Positions 25,639 to 34,727 of a DNA stretch of 64,000 nt are shown here, one piece after another. Every line of letters starts with the position of its first letter. The first letter of the stretch is position 1. Source of the DNA: Cognatishimia activa. Lineage in GTDB: Bacteria > Pseudomonadota > Alphaproteobacteria > Rhodobacterales > Rhodobacteraceae. The DNA lies in contig NZ_CP060010.1 of the NCBI RefSeq assembly GCF_017798205.1, forward strand, positions 1,302,001 through 1,366,000. Direction: 5' to 3'. The notes under the pieces were generated by a model. It made no database searches and had not been told where the DNA came from. It was given only the letters and a program-made list of their open reading frames with translations. The translations under genes and the position numbers were made by a program.

Positions 25639-27221
25639 TGGGCATTTGGGACCACGTTCTACTTGGGTTTCAGGCCGTCTTTCTGGGAACAGAGGCCTTT
25701 AGCATATTCGGCCTGCCGATTTCTGTGACTGTCCTGATGGTCTTGGGCGGCTTCCTTTTGGGCATCGCTGTGGGAGCCACTCCGGGCCTTGCAGGACCCA
25801 TGGCAATGGCCATCGCCCTGCCGATTTTGATCTCGATCTTTGGGTTTTCTTCCGATGCGTTTTTACCGGTCCTAGGGTTTCTCGTTGGGATCATGAAGGG
25901 CGCGACAGTTGGGGGGGCAGTGCCGGCAATCCTTTTCAATACACCCGGAACGCCGGACGCCTATATGACAACGCTTGACGGTTGGCCGATGTCAAAGAAG
26001 GGAGAGGCGAAAAAAGCGCTTCGAGTGGCCCATTTCTCTTCGGCCTCCGGGGACACGTTCTCTGATATCGTGCTAATCCTTTGCGCCCCTTTCTTGGCCG
26101 TTTTGGTTGAAACCTATCTCGACCTTCCGGAAAAGACGGGGCTGTTGCTGCTATCTTTGGCTTTCATTGCTTCTGTGATCGGAAATTCGGTTGGCAAAGG
26201 TCTGATCTCTATGGGTCTTGGCCTATTGGCCGCGATGGTCGCAACGGGCGAAGATTTCTATCCGCGCCTTACAATGGGCATCCCAAGTTTGAATGAGGGT
26301 TTCCCGATTGCCTCTGCGATCCTCGGCGTTCTTATCATTGGCGAGGTCTTTCGCCGCCTTGAAGACATGCGCTACGGAGGCCTTCAAAAACAGGGACAGG
26401 CCGTTGCGAGTTCATCCGCGTCATCTCGGCTTGGGTGGGCAGGTTTGCGACCCTTGCTTCCGTACATCGGACGCTCGGCCGTTATTGGCACGGCCATCGG
26501 GGCGCTTCCCGGCATCGGGTCAACGCTGGCCGCAACATTGGGCTATTCCACCGGCAGCACACGACATGAAAAGACCAAAGCACCTGATGCCCCAAGTTTC
26601 GGCGAAGGGGCGCCTGAGGGCATTGCCGCGACAGAAGCGGCAAATTCCAGCGTGTCCGGCGCGAACCTTATTCCGGTCCTTTCCTTGGGTATTCCGGGCA
26701 ATGCCGCCGCTGTTTTTCTGATCCTGGCGATGGATACAATTGGCGGCTTCAACCCCGGCCCATCGGTCTTTCGCCTAAGTGGCGATGGCGTGAATACGGA
26801 AATGGTTTTGGCCTTCGGACTGTTCACGACCATGTTTTTGGCAAACGGTCTCAATTGGACAATCGGAGGCCTGTTTATGCGCGTCGTCGGCGTTATGGCC
26901 CGTATCCCGAACCATCTCTTGCTTCCGATTGTTTTCCTGATGACCCTAACGGCAATCTATGTCCAAGAAACCAGCCTTGCGGCGATTTGGATCACGCTTG
27001 GGTTCGGCGTGCTTGGGTACCTCATGCGCAAGCTCGATATATCGCCTTTGCCCTTCGTGATTGCCTTTATCCTATCTGGCAAACTCGAAGACACCACGCG
27101 ACAGGCCTTCGCTGCAACTGGCGCGGATCCGTTCTTCTTGTTCAAAAGCCCGGTCGCACTCGCCTTTGTTGTCCTAACCGTGGTCGTGGTCGCTGCCAAC
27201 CTGAGGAAGTCTTCTAAATGA
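25638..27221 (+). CDS. Tripartite tricarboxylate transporter large membrane subunit (TctA)
   Basis: The 527-residue protein is the 12-helix channel subunit. The family signature GATPGLAGPMAMAIALPI is near residue 45, and a second repeat of it occurs near 285 (IGALPGIGSTLAATLGY), as in TctA, which consists of two similar halves. PGTPDAYMTTLDGWPM is also characteristic. It runs on the ion gradient and takes substrate from TctC. Its stop overlaps the start of the downstream sulfatase by four bases, which links transport and desulfation in one transcript. Confidence 0.95.
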   Translation: MGIWDHVLLGFQAVFLGTEAFSIFGLPISVTVLMVLGGFLLGIAVGATPGLAGPMAMAIALPILISIFGFSSDAFLPVLGFLVGIMKGATVGGAVPAILFNTPGTPDAYMTTLDGWPMSKKGEAKKALRVAHFSSASGDTFSDIVLILCAPFLAVLVETYLDLPEKTGLLLLSLAFIASVIGNSVGKGLISMGLGLLAAMVATGEDFYPRLTMGIPSLNEGFPIASAILGVLIIGEVFRRLEDMRYGGLQKQGQAVASSSASSRLGWAGLRPLLPYIGRSAVIGTAIGALPGIGSTLAATLGYSTGSTRHEKTKAPDAPSFGEGAPEGIAATEAANSSVSGANLIPVLSLGIPGNAAAVFLILAMDTIGGFNPGPSVFRLSGDGVNTEMVLAFGLFTTMFLANGLNWTIGGLFMRVVGVMARIPNHLLLPIVFLMTLTAIYVQETSLAAIWITLGFGVLGYLMRKLDISPLPFVIAFILSGKLEDTTRQAFAATGADPFFLFKSPVALAFVVLTVVVVAANLRKSSK

Positions 27222-28744
27222 GCCGACCAAACATCCTTTTGATCTCTGCAGACCAACATCGCGCCGATTGCTTTGGGTTCGAAGGGCGGAGCATTAAGAC
27301 GCCGCATCTGGACAGGCTGGCCGCAGACGGCACCCATTTTTCCAATTGCATCACGCCAACAGTGGTCTGCCAACCGGCGCGTGCATCCATCCTGACAGGG
27401 CAGCTGTGTCGGACGCATGGCGTCCATGACAATGGCATCGACCTTGATCCCTCGATTGGTGAAAAGGGGTTTGCGGGCGCTATGTCGGCGGCGGGCTATG
27501 ACACGGCCTACTTCGGCAAGGCACATTTCTCGACCTATCACACCTTCGAAGCCACCGGCACGCCGGAATGCCTAAAGTCTTCGGCCAGCTATCCTGACAC
27601 GTGGAATGGCCCCTACATGGGCTTTGACCATGTGGAGCTGATGCTCGTCGGGCACAATTGGTTCCTGCCGGAAAAACCGCCCCATGGTCAGCATTATGAG
27701 CGCTGGTTCTATGCCGATGGGAAAGGGGATGAAAAGAACGCGCTATACCGCGAGAACGCGGGCGATACCAAAGGTGCTGCTCAGACGTGGCATTCCAAAT
27801 TGCCAGTGGCCTGGCACAACTCGACATGGACTGCAGACCGCACAATTGATTGGCTTAAAAATAGCCGCGGAGATACGCCGTTCTGCGCTTGGGTAAGCTT
27901 CCCGGACCCGCACCATCCCTTTGATGCCCCTGAACCCTGGTCGCGGTTGCACGATCCGGCCGAAGTAGACCTTCCTAAGAACCGCGTGCGTTCCTTTGAG
28001 GGGCGCCCCTGGTGGCATGAAGAGGTCCTAACAGCAGAACCGACAGGCGCAAAAAAAGACGCAGAGGTTCGCAAGTCCTATAGCCGTATCGCTGAGCAGA
28101 GTGATGAGCAACTGCGCGAGATTATCGCCAATACCTACGGCCAGATTGCACTTATTGATCACAACGTAGGACGTATTCTCATCGCTCTCGAAGAAGCAGG
28201 GATCGCTGACGATACAATAGTTATCTATATCTCTGATCACGGTGATTGGCTTGGCGATCATGGGCTGATCTTAAAAGGACCCATGCACTATGAGGGCCTC
28301 CTTAGGGTGCCGATGATCATGCGCGGCCCTGGCGTGCCCAAGGGTAAGAAGGTCGATGAACCTGTCTCGACCCTAGATCTGGGCCCAACCTTCTTTGACT
28401 ACGGCGAGGCCGTGGCGCTTCAGCCGCAGCATGGCGAAACGCTTAGGCCTTTGATCGAAACCGACGAGGCGACAAGAGAGTTTGCCATGAACGAATGGGA
28501 GCTGTTGCCAACCCGCGCAGGGGTCGCCCTTAGTTTGCGCACCGTGCGCACGAAAACGCACAAGTTGACCTATGATCTAAGGTCCAAAGCAGGTGAGTTT
28601 TATGATCTAGCGAGCGATCCAGACGAGATGCAGAACTTGTTTGATGACCCTGCGTATAAAGATGAACAAGACTATCTGATGGAGCTCTTGAACAAACGTC
28701 CCGACGATATGCGCCCAATCCAAACCCAGGTCGGGATGGCTTAG
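27218..28744 (+). CDS. Formylglycine-dependent sulfatase 2 (arylsulfatase/phosphonate monoester hydrolase type)
   Basis: The 508-residue protein has C51-Q-P-A-R55 as its C-x-P-x-R signature, N-terminal metal ligands in LISADQHRADC and the ISDHGDWLGDHG motif near residue 345. Proteins of this subtype include arylsulfatases and phosphonate monoester hydrolases, so the leaving group cannot be settled by eye. It has no signal peptide and is cytoplasmic. It is the last gene of tctCBA-sulfatase, overlapping tctA by ATGA. It differs strongly from sulfatase 1, so the two probably act on different bonds or substrates rather than being recent copies. Confidence 0.92.
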   Translation: MSRPNILLISADQHRADCFGFEGRSIKTPHLDRLAADGTHFSNCITPTVVCQPARASILTGQLCRTHGVHDNGIDLDPSIGEKGFAGAMSAAGYDTAYFGKAHFSTYHTFEATGTPECLKSSASYPDTWNGPYMGFDHVELMLVGHNWFLPEKPPHGQHYERWFYADGKGDEKNALYRENAGDTKGAAQTWHSKLPVAWHNSTWTADRTIDWLKNSRGDTPFCAWVSFPDPHHPFDAPEPWSRLHDPAEVDLPKNRVRSFEGRPWWHEEVLTAEPTGAKKDAEVRKSYSRIAEQSDEQLREIIANTYGQIALIDHNVGRILIALEEAGIADDTIVIYISDHGDWLGDHGLILKGPMHYEGLLRVPMIMRGPGVPKGKKVDEPVSTLDLGPTFFDYGEAVALQPQHGETLRPLIETDEATREFAMNEWELLPTRAGVALSLRTVRTKTHKLTYDLRSKAGEFYDLASDPDEMQNLFDDPAYKDEQDYLMELLNKRPDDMRPIQTQVGMA

Positions 28745-29468
28745 GGCTAGGTATCGATTGCATTTCTTTTGCAATTCTGGCGCGGAAAAGAGATAGGCAT
28801 TCTCAGGAAAGATCGCATTTTCATTTTTTCGCTTAGTAAAAGGCCAGCGTGCGCAATGCTTGAATGGTCTCCACAAGAGTTACACGTGAGCGAGCGAAGC
28901 CTATCTCAAAAATGGCATCGCGGCACATAAGGAGGTTGCGAATGACCGGTTTGGGCCGAAAGTGGTACGGTAGAATTCCCTATTTTGACCACCAAATGAA
29001 ATAGTCTCTCAAGATAGCGATCCAAAAGCTCATCCAAAACAGCCTGTGTTTCCTGCAGTGCAATCGTAGATCCGTGCAGCTCGTTTTCCCGCAGGCGGGA
29101 CACGTCTGCGGTTTTTCAGTTGATTCTTCTCAAATAAAAAATGGAACACTTTTCATTTGTCCCTGACATGTCCGGTCCGTCCGAATGAAGGGTACTGTAC
29201 ATTTGTGTTGAGGACGCGGCTTAGTCGACTTGCGAGACTAACCATGCAATCCCTTCCGAAAGAACTCGCAATACTTTCTCTTCACTTGGAGAGACAGGCT
29301 CAATGCCTTTGGTGGGGGACCTTGTAGCATTCAGGATGGCGCTTTTAACGAGGTTACCCATAAGCGGCACCACTTCTCAATCCAGAAGTAACCCTGGGCT
29401 CGGCGTTTGGGCTTTCAGATGGCGGGCGGGGGCAAAATGTTATGTCCGCCGCCGCGAAGCGCTTTGGT
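28745..29468. other. Intergenic region, 724 bp, no convincing gene
   Basis: Between the sulfatase operon and the polyol operon. Short frames exist on the minus strand (for example near 28906-29103 and a 45-codon frame ending near 28840), but none has family features. A 17-codon plus-strand frame at 28941 has a perfect AAGGAGG but lies in repeat-like sequence. The 29204-29226 segment matches 20560-20582. Confidence 0.55.
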
Positions 29469-30506
29469 TCAGCCCCGTCTCACACCCGTTGTTTTGTCGA
29501 AAACATGTACCTTCTCTTCCAAGAAAGAAAAGTGCAGCTCGTCGCCGTTTGAAACCTTGGGCGGCGTTTCCAGTTTCGCGATGAATTCGACGCCATCGTC
29601 TGTTTTCATGTGAACCAGCGCGAGTTCCCCTAGGTTTTCGACGATCTCAAAGCGTGCCGTGATCATGGCCTCGTCTGAGGAACACAGGCGCAGATGCTCG
29701 GAACGGATGCCGATGATGGCCTCATCGTTGCTCAAGGACGCCAAATTCTTGGGAGCGGATGCGGCCAGATTTGACGGTGCGAAGAAGTTCATCTTTGGGC
29801 TGCCGATGAATTGTGCAACGAACGTGTTTTGCGGCCGGTCATAGAGGTCGATCGGAGCGCCAACTTGTTCGATATTGCCACCGCGCAAAACAACGATCTT
29901 GTCGGCCAAGGTCATGGCTTCGACCTGGTCGTGGGTGACGTAGATCATGGTGGAACCCAGCCGCTCATGCAGTCGCGCGATTTCGAGGCGCGTCTGAACA
30001 CGTAGGGCGGCGTCCAAGTTGGACAGAGGCTCGTCAAAGAGAAACACTTCGGGTTCGCGTACAATCGCACGGCCAATGGCCACGCGCTGACGTTGGCCAC
30101 CGGAAAGCGCCTTGGGGGTGCGATCCAGATAGTCTGTAATGTCCAAAATCGCCGCCGCCTCACGGACGCGTTGGTCGATCTCATCTGCGGGCATTTTGGC
30201 CTGCTTCAGCCCGAACGCCATGTTCTTATAAACGGTCATATGCGGGTAAAGCGCATAGGTCTGGAACACCATCGCCACACCGCGTTTGGCGGGGGCCACG
30301 TCATTGACCAGAGTATCGCCGATGGACACGTCGCCCCCCGAGATCTCTTCAAGACCCGCAATCATGCGCAACAACGTAGATTTACCGCAGCCCGAGGGGC
30401 CGACGAAAACCACGAATTCACCGTCTTCGATATCAAGGTCGATGCTCTCGATCACTTGGACGTCGCCATAGGATTTGGCGACATTGCGGAGTGTTAAACC
30501 AGCCAT
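29469..30506 (-). CDS. smoK: Polyol ABC transporter ATP-binding protein (SmoK/MalK type)
   Basis: The 345-residue ATPase has Walker A GPSGCGKST, signature LSGGQRQRVAIGRA, Walker B VFLFDEPLSNLD, the switch His in VTHDQVEA and a C-terminal MalK-type TOBE region. It energises the SmoEFG importer encoded upstream. It is the last gene of the minus-strand operon and overlaps the dehydrogenase gene by 13 bp. The smo assignment rests on the neighbouring mannitol-type dehydrogenase and gene order, as in the Rhodobacter sphaeroides sorbitol/mannitol system; ATPase subunits alone do not tell the sugar. Confidence 0.9.
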   Translation of the reverse strand: MAGLTLRNVAKSYGDVQVIESIDLDIEDGEFVVFVGPSGCGKSTLLRMIAGLEEISGGDVSIGDTLVNDVAPAKRGVAMVFQTYALYPHMTVYKNMAFGLKQAKMPADEIDQRVREAAAILDITDYLDRTPKALSGGQRQRVAIGRAIVREPEVFLFDEPLSNLDAALRVQTRLEIARLHERLGSTMIYVTHDQVEAMTLADKIVVLRGGNIEQVGAPIDLYDRPQNTFVAQFIGSPKMNFFAPSNLAASAPKNLASLSNDEAIIGIRSEHLRLCSSDEAMITARFEIVENLGELALVHMKTDDGVEFIAKLETPPKVSNGDELHFSFLEEKVHVFDKTTGVRRG

Positions 30507-31906
30507 CTTTTTTCCATTTCTTGGATTGCCGCAGTGAGGTCGGGCACAAAGGTTTCATACGTTGTCGGAAGATCGCCCCAGAGGTTTGGGTCGCAGACCA
30601 GATCGGCCTCGCGATCTTTCGGCAAAATCGAGGAGAGTTTGTCCCAAAGGGGTTCGTGATAAGGCACCCGTGCCTTTCCCGCTTGGAACTGACGCGCATA
30701 GACGATCCAGGAGGCTGCACAGTCATAGCCTGCCAGCGGGCGCTTGCCTTGTTCCAGACAGGCGCGCAGCGTTGGACGTATATAAATCGCCATTTTCGAA
30801 TAGCCATCCATGCAGATGCGTTCGAGCTGATCTGCAATACCCGCATTCTCAAACCGCGCGGCGACTTGGGACAGGTAGGCCGAGGTATCGAACGGTATAT
30901 CGTGGCCGAGACCCGCGAGGACTTCTTCACGCTCATAGCGGTCGAAATGCTGGCGCAGTTCTGGATCGGCCATGGCGTTATCAAACGTGTCGTGACCCGC
31001 CAATGCCCCAAGATAGCACAGGGCCGTGTGCCCCCCATTCAGGATGCGGATTTTGGCTTCTTCATAGGGTTCAACGGTCTGAACGACTTCGACGCCAACC
31101 CGCGCGAGGTCGGGCATCGGGCCTGCGAACTGATCCTGAAGCACCCATTGGCTGAAGTCTTCGGCATGGATGGGCGCGGTCGCATGATCCGGGAAAAGCT
31201 GGACGACTTCGGATTTCAGCTCTGGTGTGCTGCGCGGGGTGATCCGGTCGACCATCGAGCACGGGAAGCTCGCATTCTCAAGAACCCAAGCTGCCAGATC
31301 CGGCTTTCCCGCGGCTTCCATATAGGCCAAGAGCGCGTTTTTCAGCACTTTGCCATTGTTACGAATGTTGTCGCAGCACAAGAGGCTGATGGGCGCATTG
31401 ATCGACTGCGCGCGACGCTCCAGCGCTTGCGTCAGAAAGCCGTAGATCGTCGCAAGACCGCCGCCATTGAGCTCATCAGAAACGGGCCCGGCCGAAAGGT
31501 CGAGGCTCCAATCATCTTTGAAGTAGTAACCGCTTTCCGTGACCGTCATAGAGGCCACGTGGACCGAAGGACGGGACAAAAGATCTAGCGCCGCGTTGAG
31601 ATCCGTCGCTGCGTCTACGAATGCTATATGTGACCGGATCGACCGGAATTCCTGTGTGCCGTCCGCTGCAATGGACTTGAGCAGATAGCCACGTTCCGCC
31701 CCAGCGGCTTCGGTAAAAGACGGCGACTCTGAGGCGCGCAGATTGACCGCTGCGATGCCCCAGCGAAGATCGCCTGTGGCCTGCATGTAGTCGTCCACAT
31801 AGACCGCCTGATGCGCGCGATGAAACGCCCCGTAACCGATGTGCACGATACCGATATCACAAGATTTGCGATCATAGGCGGTCGTGAAGAATTGCGTATC
31901 AGTCAT
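30494..31906 (-). CDS. mtlK: Mannitol dehydrogenase-family polyol dehydrogenase
   Basis: The 470-residue protein belongs to the long-chain mannitol dehydrogenase family, which oxidises D-mannitol, D-arabinitol or sorbitol with NAD. The N-terminal VHIGYGAFHRAHQAVYVDD carries the cofactor site, MVDRITPRST is conserved, and the C-terminal half contains the catalytic region KIRILNGGHTALCYLGAL with the family Lys. It overlaps araC by 8 bp and smoK by 13 bp. Its product would be fructose or a similar ketose; no fructokinase is encoded nearby. Confidence 0.93.
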   Translation of the reverse strand: MTDTQFFTTAYDRKSCDIGIVHIGYGAFHRAHQAVYVDDYMQATGDLRWGIAAVNLRASESPSFTEAAGAERGYLLKSIAADGTQEFRSIRSHIAFVDAATDLNAALDLLSRPSVHVASMTVTESGYYFKDDWSLDLSAGPVSDELNGGGLATIYGFLTQALERRAQSINAPISLLCCDNIRNNGKVLKNALLAYMEAAGKPDLAAWVLENASFPCSMVDRITPRSTPELKSEVVQLFPDHATAPIHAEDFSQWVLQDQFAGPMPDLARVGVEVVQTVEPYEEAKIRILNGGHTALCYLGALAGHDTFDNAMADPELRQHFDRYEREEVLAGLGHDIPFDTSAYLSQVAARFENAGIADQLERICMDGYSKMAIYIRPTLRACLEQGKRPLAGYDCAASWIVYARQFQAGKARVPYHEPLWDKLSSILPKDREADLVCDPNLWGDLPTTYETFVPDLTAAIQEMEKRWLV

Positions 31907-32798
31907 AGGAGGCTCCGTTTGCAGGAGCCAGCTCGGAGCGAGTTAGATCGCGATAGGCCGAGGGTGTCATGTCTTTGACTTTGAGGAAGTGGCGATTGAA
32001 GTTCGCAAGATTGCGGAAGCCGACCTCGTGACAGATCGTAGCGATCTTGTCGTCTGTGGCTTGCAGCATGGAGCAAGCCTGGCCAATGCGAACTTTGGTG
32101 ACGAATTCGACAAACCGGCTGCCCGTGAATTTTTGAAAATTGCGCGAAAACGCCGTCGGGCTCATACGCGCCATGTCAGCGGCTTCTTCGAGCGTGAATT
32201 CTTCGGCAAAATGTGTGGTGATGTGGTCAACCACATCCGCAATGCCCGATTGCTTGGTCGTGCGCGTTGGGAAAGCGACGGTGTGATCGGACAACTGTTT
32301 TTGATGCGGATGTTTGGAGACAATTGTCAGGAACGACAGAAACCGTGTGATCCGCTCAGCGCCTGTTGCGTCGCGAATGCCCGCGAGATGCGTTGCTGCA
32401 ACGGATTGATCAAAGTCGATGAACTCAATTCCGCCGCGCGAGCGTTGCAAAACCTCGTCCAGCTCGCGGAATTCGGGGAAGCCCTTTGCAACCTGATCGA
32501 TGCTTTGCTGGCTGAACTGCACCAGCATATCGCGCAGCTCGACCGGTTCATAAGCGCCGACCTCATCGGTCACCCAGTTATGTGGCACATTCGGTCCGAC
32601 TAGATAAAGCGCGCCGGGTCCAAATGGGCCGATATGCTCACCAACAAAGGCCTTGCCATGGGTCGAGGTGATCAGATGCAGCTCATAAACCTCGTGGCTG
32701 TGCCAGCGGCACAGGTCCGTGGGCCAGCCGTGTTCCAGATAGCGAACAGACTCAGAAGCCTGATCGACGAATTCAAATTCGGGGGTCAGGATCGACAT
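31899..32798 (-). CDS. AraC-family regulator of the polyol operon
   Basis: The 299-residue protein has an N-terminal cupin-like ligand domain (HSHEVYELHLITS and LVGPNVPHNW) and a C-terminal AraC/XylS DNA-binding domain with two helix-turn-helix units (TLEEAADMARMSPTAFSRNF; IATICHEVGFRNLANFNRHF). It is probably the polyol-responsive activator of this operon. The ATG at 32798 overlaps the stop of the permease gene in a TAATG junction; a longer frame to 33020 is inside the permease. Placement of the regulator within the operon implies autoregulation. Confidence 0.93.
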   Translation of the reverse strand: MSILTPEFEFVDQASESVRYLEHGWPTDLCRWHSHEVYELHLITSTHGKAFVGEHIGPFGPGALYLVGPNVPHNWVTDEVGAYEPVELRDMLVQFSQQSIDQVAKGFPEFRELDEVLQRSRGGIEFIDFDQSVAATHLAGIRDATGAERITRFLSFLTIVSKHPHQKQLSDHTVAFPTRTTKQSGIADVVDHITTHFAEEFTLEEAADMARMSPTAFSRNFQKFTGSRFVEFVTKVRIGQACSMLQATDDKIATICHEVGFRNLANFNRHFLKVKDMTPSAYRDLTRSELAPANGASYD

Positions 32799-33634
32799 TA
32801 CTTCACCGCTCCGAATGTCAGGCCCTGCACGAGCTGTTTCTGACAGAACCAACCAAGGACAACGATGGGACCGACGGCGGCGGTGGACACGGCGGACAGG
32901 CGGCCAAAGAACAGGCCTTCTGGTGCTCGGTTGCCTTCGATCAGCTTGGACAGAGTGGCCGCATCCGTGGTGGTCAGGCGCACGGTCCAATAGGCTTCGT
33001 TCCAGCAGAAGATAAAGCACAAGAGCGCGGTCGAGGCGACGCCACCCCAGGCCAGAGGGATCAGGATGTCTTTGATCTCACCCCAGGTGTTCACACCGTC
33101 CATCTTGCCCGCTTCGATTATCTCTTTCGGGATCTCTTTGAAATAGGTGAAGAGCATCCAGATAACGATCGGCAGGTTGATCAGGCTCAGGACCAGAATG
33201 ATCAGGAAGTGGGTGTCAAAGATGCCAAGGAAGTTCTTGGTCAGGAAGGTCATCGGATAAAGAACGGCTGCGGCCGGCAGCATCTTGGTCGAGAGCATCC
33301 ACATCAGGATATCTTTGGTGTGGCGGCTTGGATTGAACGCCATTGCATAGGCCGCAGGCACGCCGACAAAGAGCGTGAAGGCCGTGGCAAAGACCGAGGT
33401 GATGACCGAATTGGTCGCAAAGCGCCAATAGTCATAGTTCTGGGTCATATTGGCGTAGTTCTCAAGCGTCGGCGTAAAGAACAAGAGATGCTCTGGTTTG
33501 ACCGCGTCGGCGTCCGTCTTAAAGCTGGTGAAGACCATCCAGAAGATCGGAAAGAAGAAGATCAGTGCGACGACCCAGGCCAATGTGGGCCAGAAGATAC
33601 GGCTAAATTTGGTTTCTTGAGCGACAATAGCCAT
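32798..33634 (-). CDS. smoG: Polyol ABC transporter permease (SmoG/MalG type)
   Basis: The 278-residue protein has six transmembrane helices and the MalG-type EAA loop (EIIEAGKMDGVNTWGEIKDILIPLA) that docks onto the ATPase. It pairs with the upstream SmoF-type permease (4-bp gap) to form the channel. The stop overlaps the AraC start. Family and context point to sorbitol/mannitol import. Confidence 0.92.
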   Translation of the reverse strand: MAIVAQETKFSRIFWPTLAWVVALIFFFPIFWMVFTSFKTDADAVKPEHLLFFTPTLENYANMTQNYDYWRFATNSVITSVFATAFTLFVGVPAAYAMAFNPSRHTKDILMWMLSTKMLPAAAVLYPMTFLTKNFLGIFDTHFLIILVLSLINLPIVIWMLFTYFKEIPKEIIEAGKMDGVNTWGEIKDILIPLAWGGVASTALLCFIFCWNEAYWTVRLTTTDAATLSKLIEGNRAPEGLFFGRLSAVSTAAVGPIVVLGWFCQKQLVQGLTFGAVK

Positions 33635-33638
33635 AGGA

Positions 33639-34580
33639 TCAGTCCATCAGAGTTTTGCCGACCATCCGCAGAAGGAAGATGGCGACGATATTTGCAAGAA
33701 TGACAGCGAAGATGCCGGTGGCGCTGGCAGCACCAATGTTGTTGGTCGAGAACTCGCCGATCAGATAGGGCAGGTTCTTGTTGCCGTTGCCGCGGCTGAC
33801 GATCTCGATCTCGGCATAAAGCGACAGGTGAAAGATCGCCTGGATCATGACCACAATCGCAATAGGACGACCCAAATGCGGCAGCGTCAGGTTGCGGAAC
33901 ATGGACCATGCATTGGCTCCGTCCAAAATCGCGGCTTCCTTTTGCTGCTGATCCTCAGATTGCAGGGAGGTCATAAAGATCAGGACAGCAAAAGGAGTCC
34001 ACTGCCAGGTGACCATGATGATCACCGCATAGGCCGATGTTTGGGTCGCGCGGAACGAGATCGGATCGATCTCGGGCCAAAGGGAGAAGAATGCCCCCAG
34101 TATCGGGAAATTCTGTAGGCCCGAGATCATCTCATTGATCCCAGCCACGGCCAGACCTTGCAGGCCGAGCACCGGATCCAAAATCATGTTGATCCACAGA
34201 ACCGCGTTCACTGCTGGCATCACAAAGAAGGGCGAAATCAAAAGCACGCGCACGATGCCGCGTCCCGGGAAGGACCGGTTGACAAGAATCGCAATCGCGA
34301 GGCCCAGAACTACGGTCAGAATGATGATCGAGCTGACGATGAACAGGCTGTTCTGCACCGCGAACCAAAAGTCCTTGGCCTTGAACAGCACAAACTCATA
34401 GTTCCCGAAACCGCGCCAGTTGCTCAGACTTGGCGTCGTCCATTCCGGACGCCGCAGGTTGTTCAAGTTATAGCGGATAAAGGAAAAATACAGCGTCATG
34501 CTCAGGGGCACGAGCATCCAGATCAACAGCAAGATCACGGATGGTGTCTGCAATAATCTGGGGAGAGTTCGTTTGGACAT
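33639..34580 (-). CDS. smoF: Polyol ABC transporter permease (SmoF/MalF type)
   Basis: This 313-residue MalF-type permease has about six transmembrane helices and the EAA loop KEAAILDGANAWSMFRNLTLPHL. The ATG at 34580 gives the usual N-terminus MSKRTLPRLLQTPS; a longer frame from 34631 adds 17 unlikely residues. It lies 147 bp downstream of the binding-protein gene, with a hairpin between, and 4 bp upstream of smoG. Confidence 0.92.
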   Translation of the reverse strand: MSKRTLPRLLQTPSVILLLIWMLVPLSMTLYFSFIRYNLNNLRRPEWTTPSLSNWRGFGNYEFVLFKAKDFWFAVQNSLFIVSSIIILTVVLGLAIAILVNRSFPGRGIVRVLLISPFFVMPAVNAVLWINMILDPVLGLQGLAVAGINEMISGLQNFPILGAFFSLWPEIDPISFRATQTSAYAVIIMVTWQWTPFAVLIFMTSLQSEDQQQKEAAILDGANAWSMFRNLTLPHLGRPIAIVVMIQAIFHLSLYAEIEIVSRGNGNKNLPYLIGEFSTNNIGAASATGIFAVILANIVAIFLLRMVGKTLMD

Positions 34581-34684
34581 GGGGTCGGTTCTCGGTAACT
34601 TCGCAACTCGGAATGGGTCTGCGATTAGCAAAACTCTAAAAATTTAAGGGAGTTTGGCAAATGGCAGGTCACGCTGCGCGGGGT

Positions 34685-34709
34685 GAGAGGGGCGCAAGAC
34701 GCGCCTCTC
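34685..34709 (-). promoter_or_regulatory. Intercistronic hairpin between smoE and smoF
   Basis: GAGAGGGGCG and CGCGCCTCTC form a 10-bp stem with one mismatch and a CAAGA loop, 19 bp after the smoE stop. Such hairpins after binding-protein genes commonly stabilise that part of the mRNA, giving more binding protein than permease. Confidence 0.5.
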
Positions 34710-34727
34710 TCGATTGCCTGATGTGGC

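Noticed and set aside
28941-28994. 17-codon frame with perfect AAGGAGG at 28930
   Set aside because: Too short to support and set in repeat-like intergenic sequence; a leader peptide cannot be shown.
30491-31588. Plus-strand open frame of 365 codons
   Set aside because: It is opposite the mannitol-type dehydrogenase gene, which has strong motifs and operon context.
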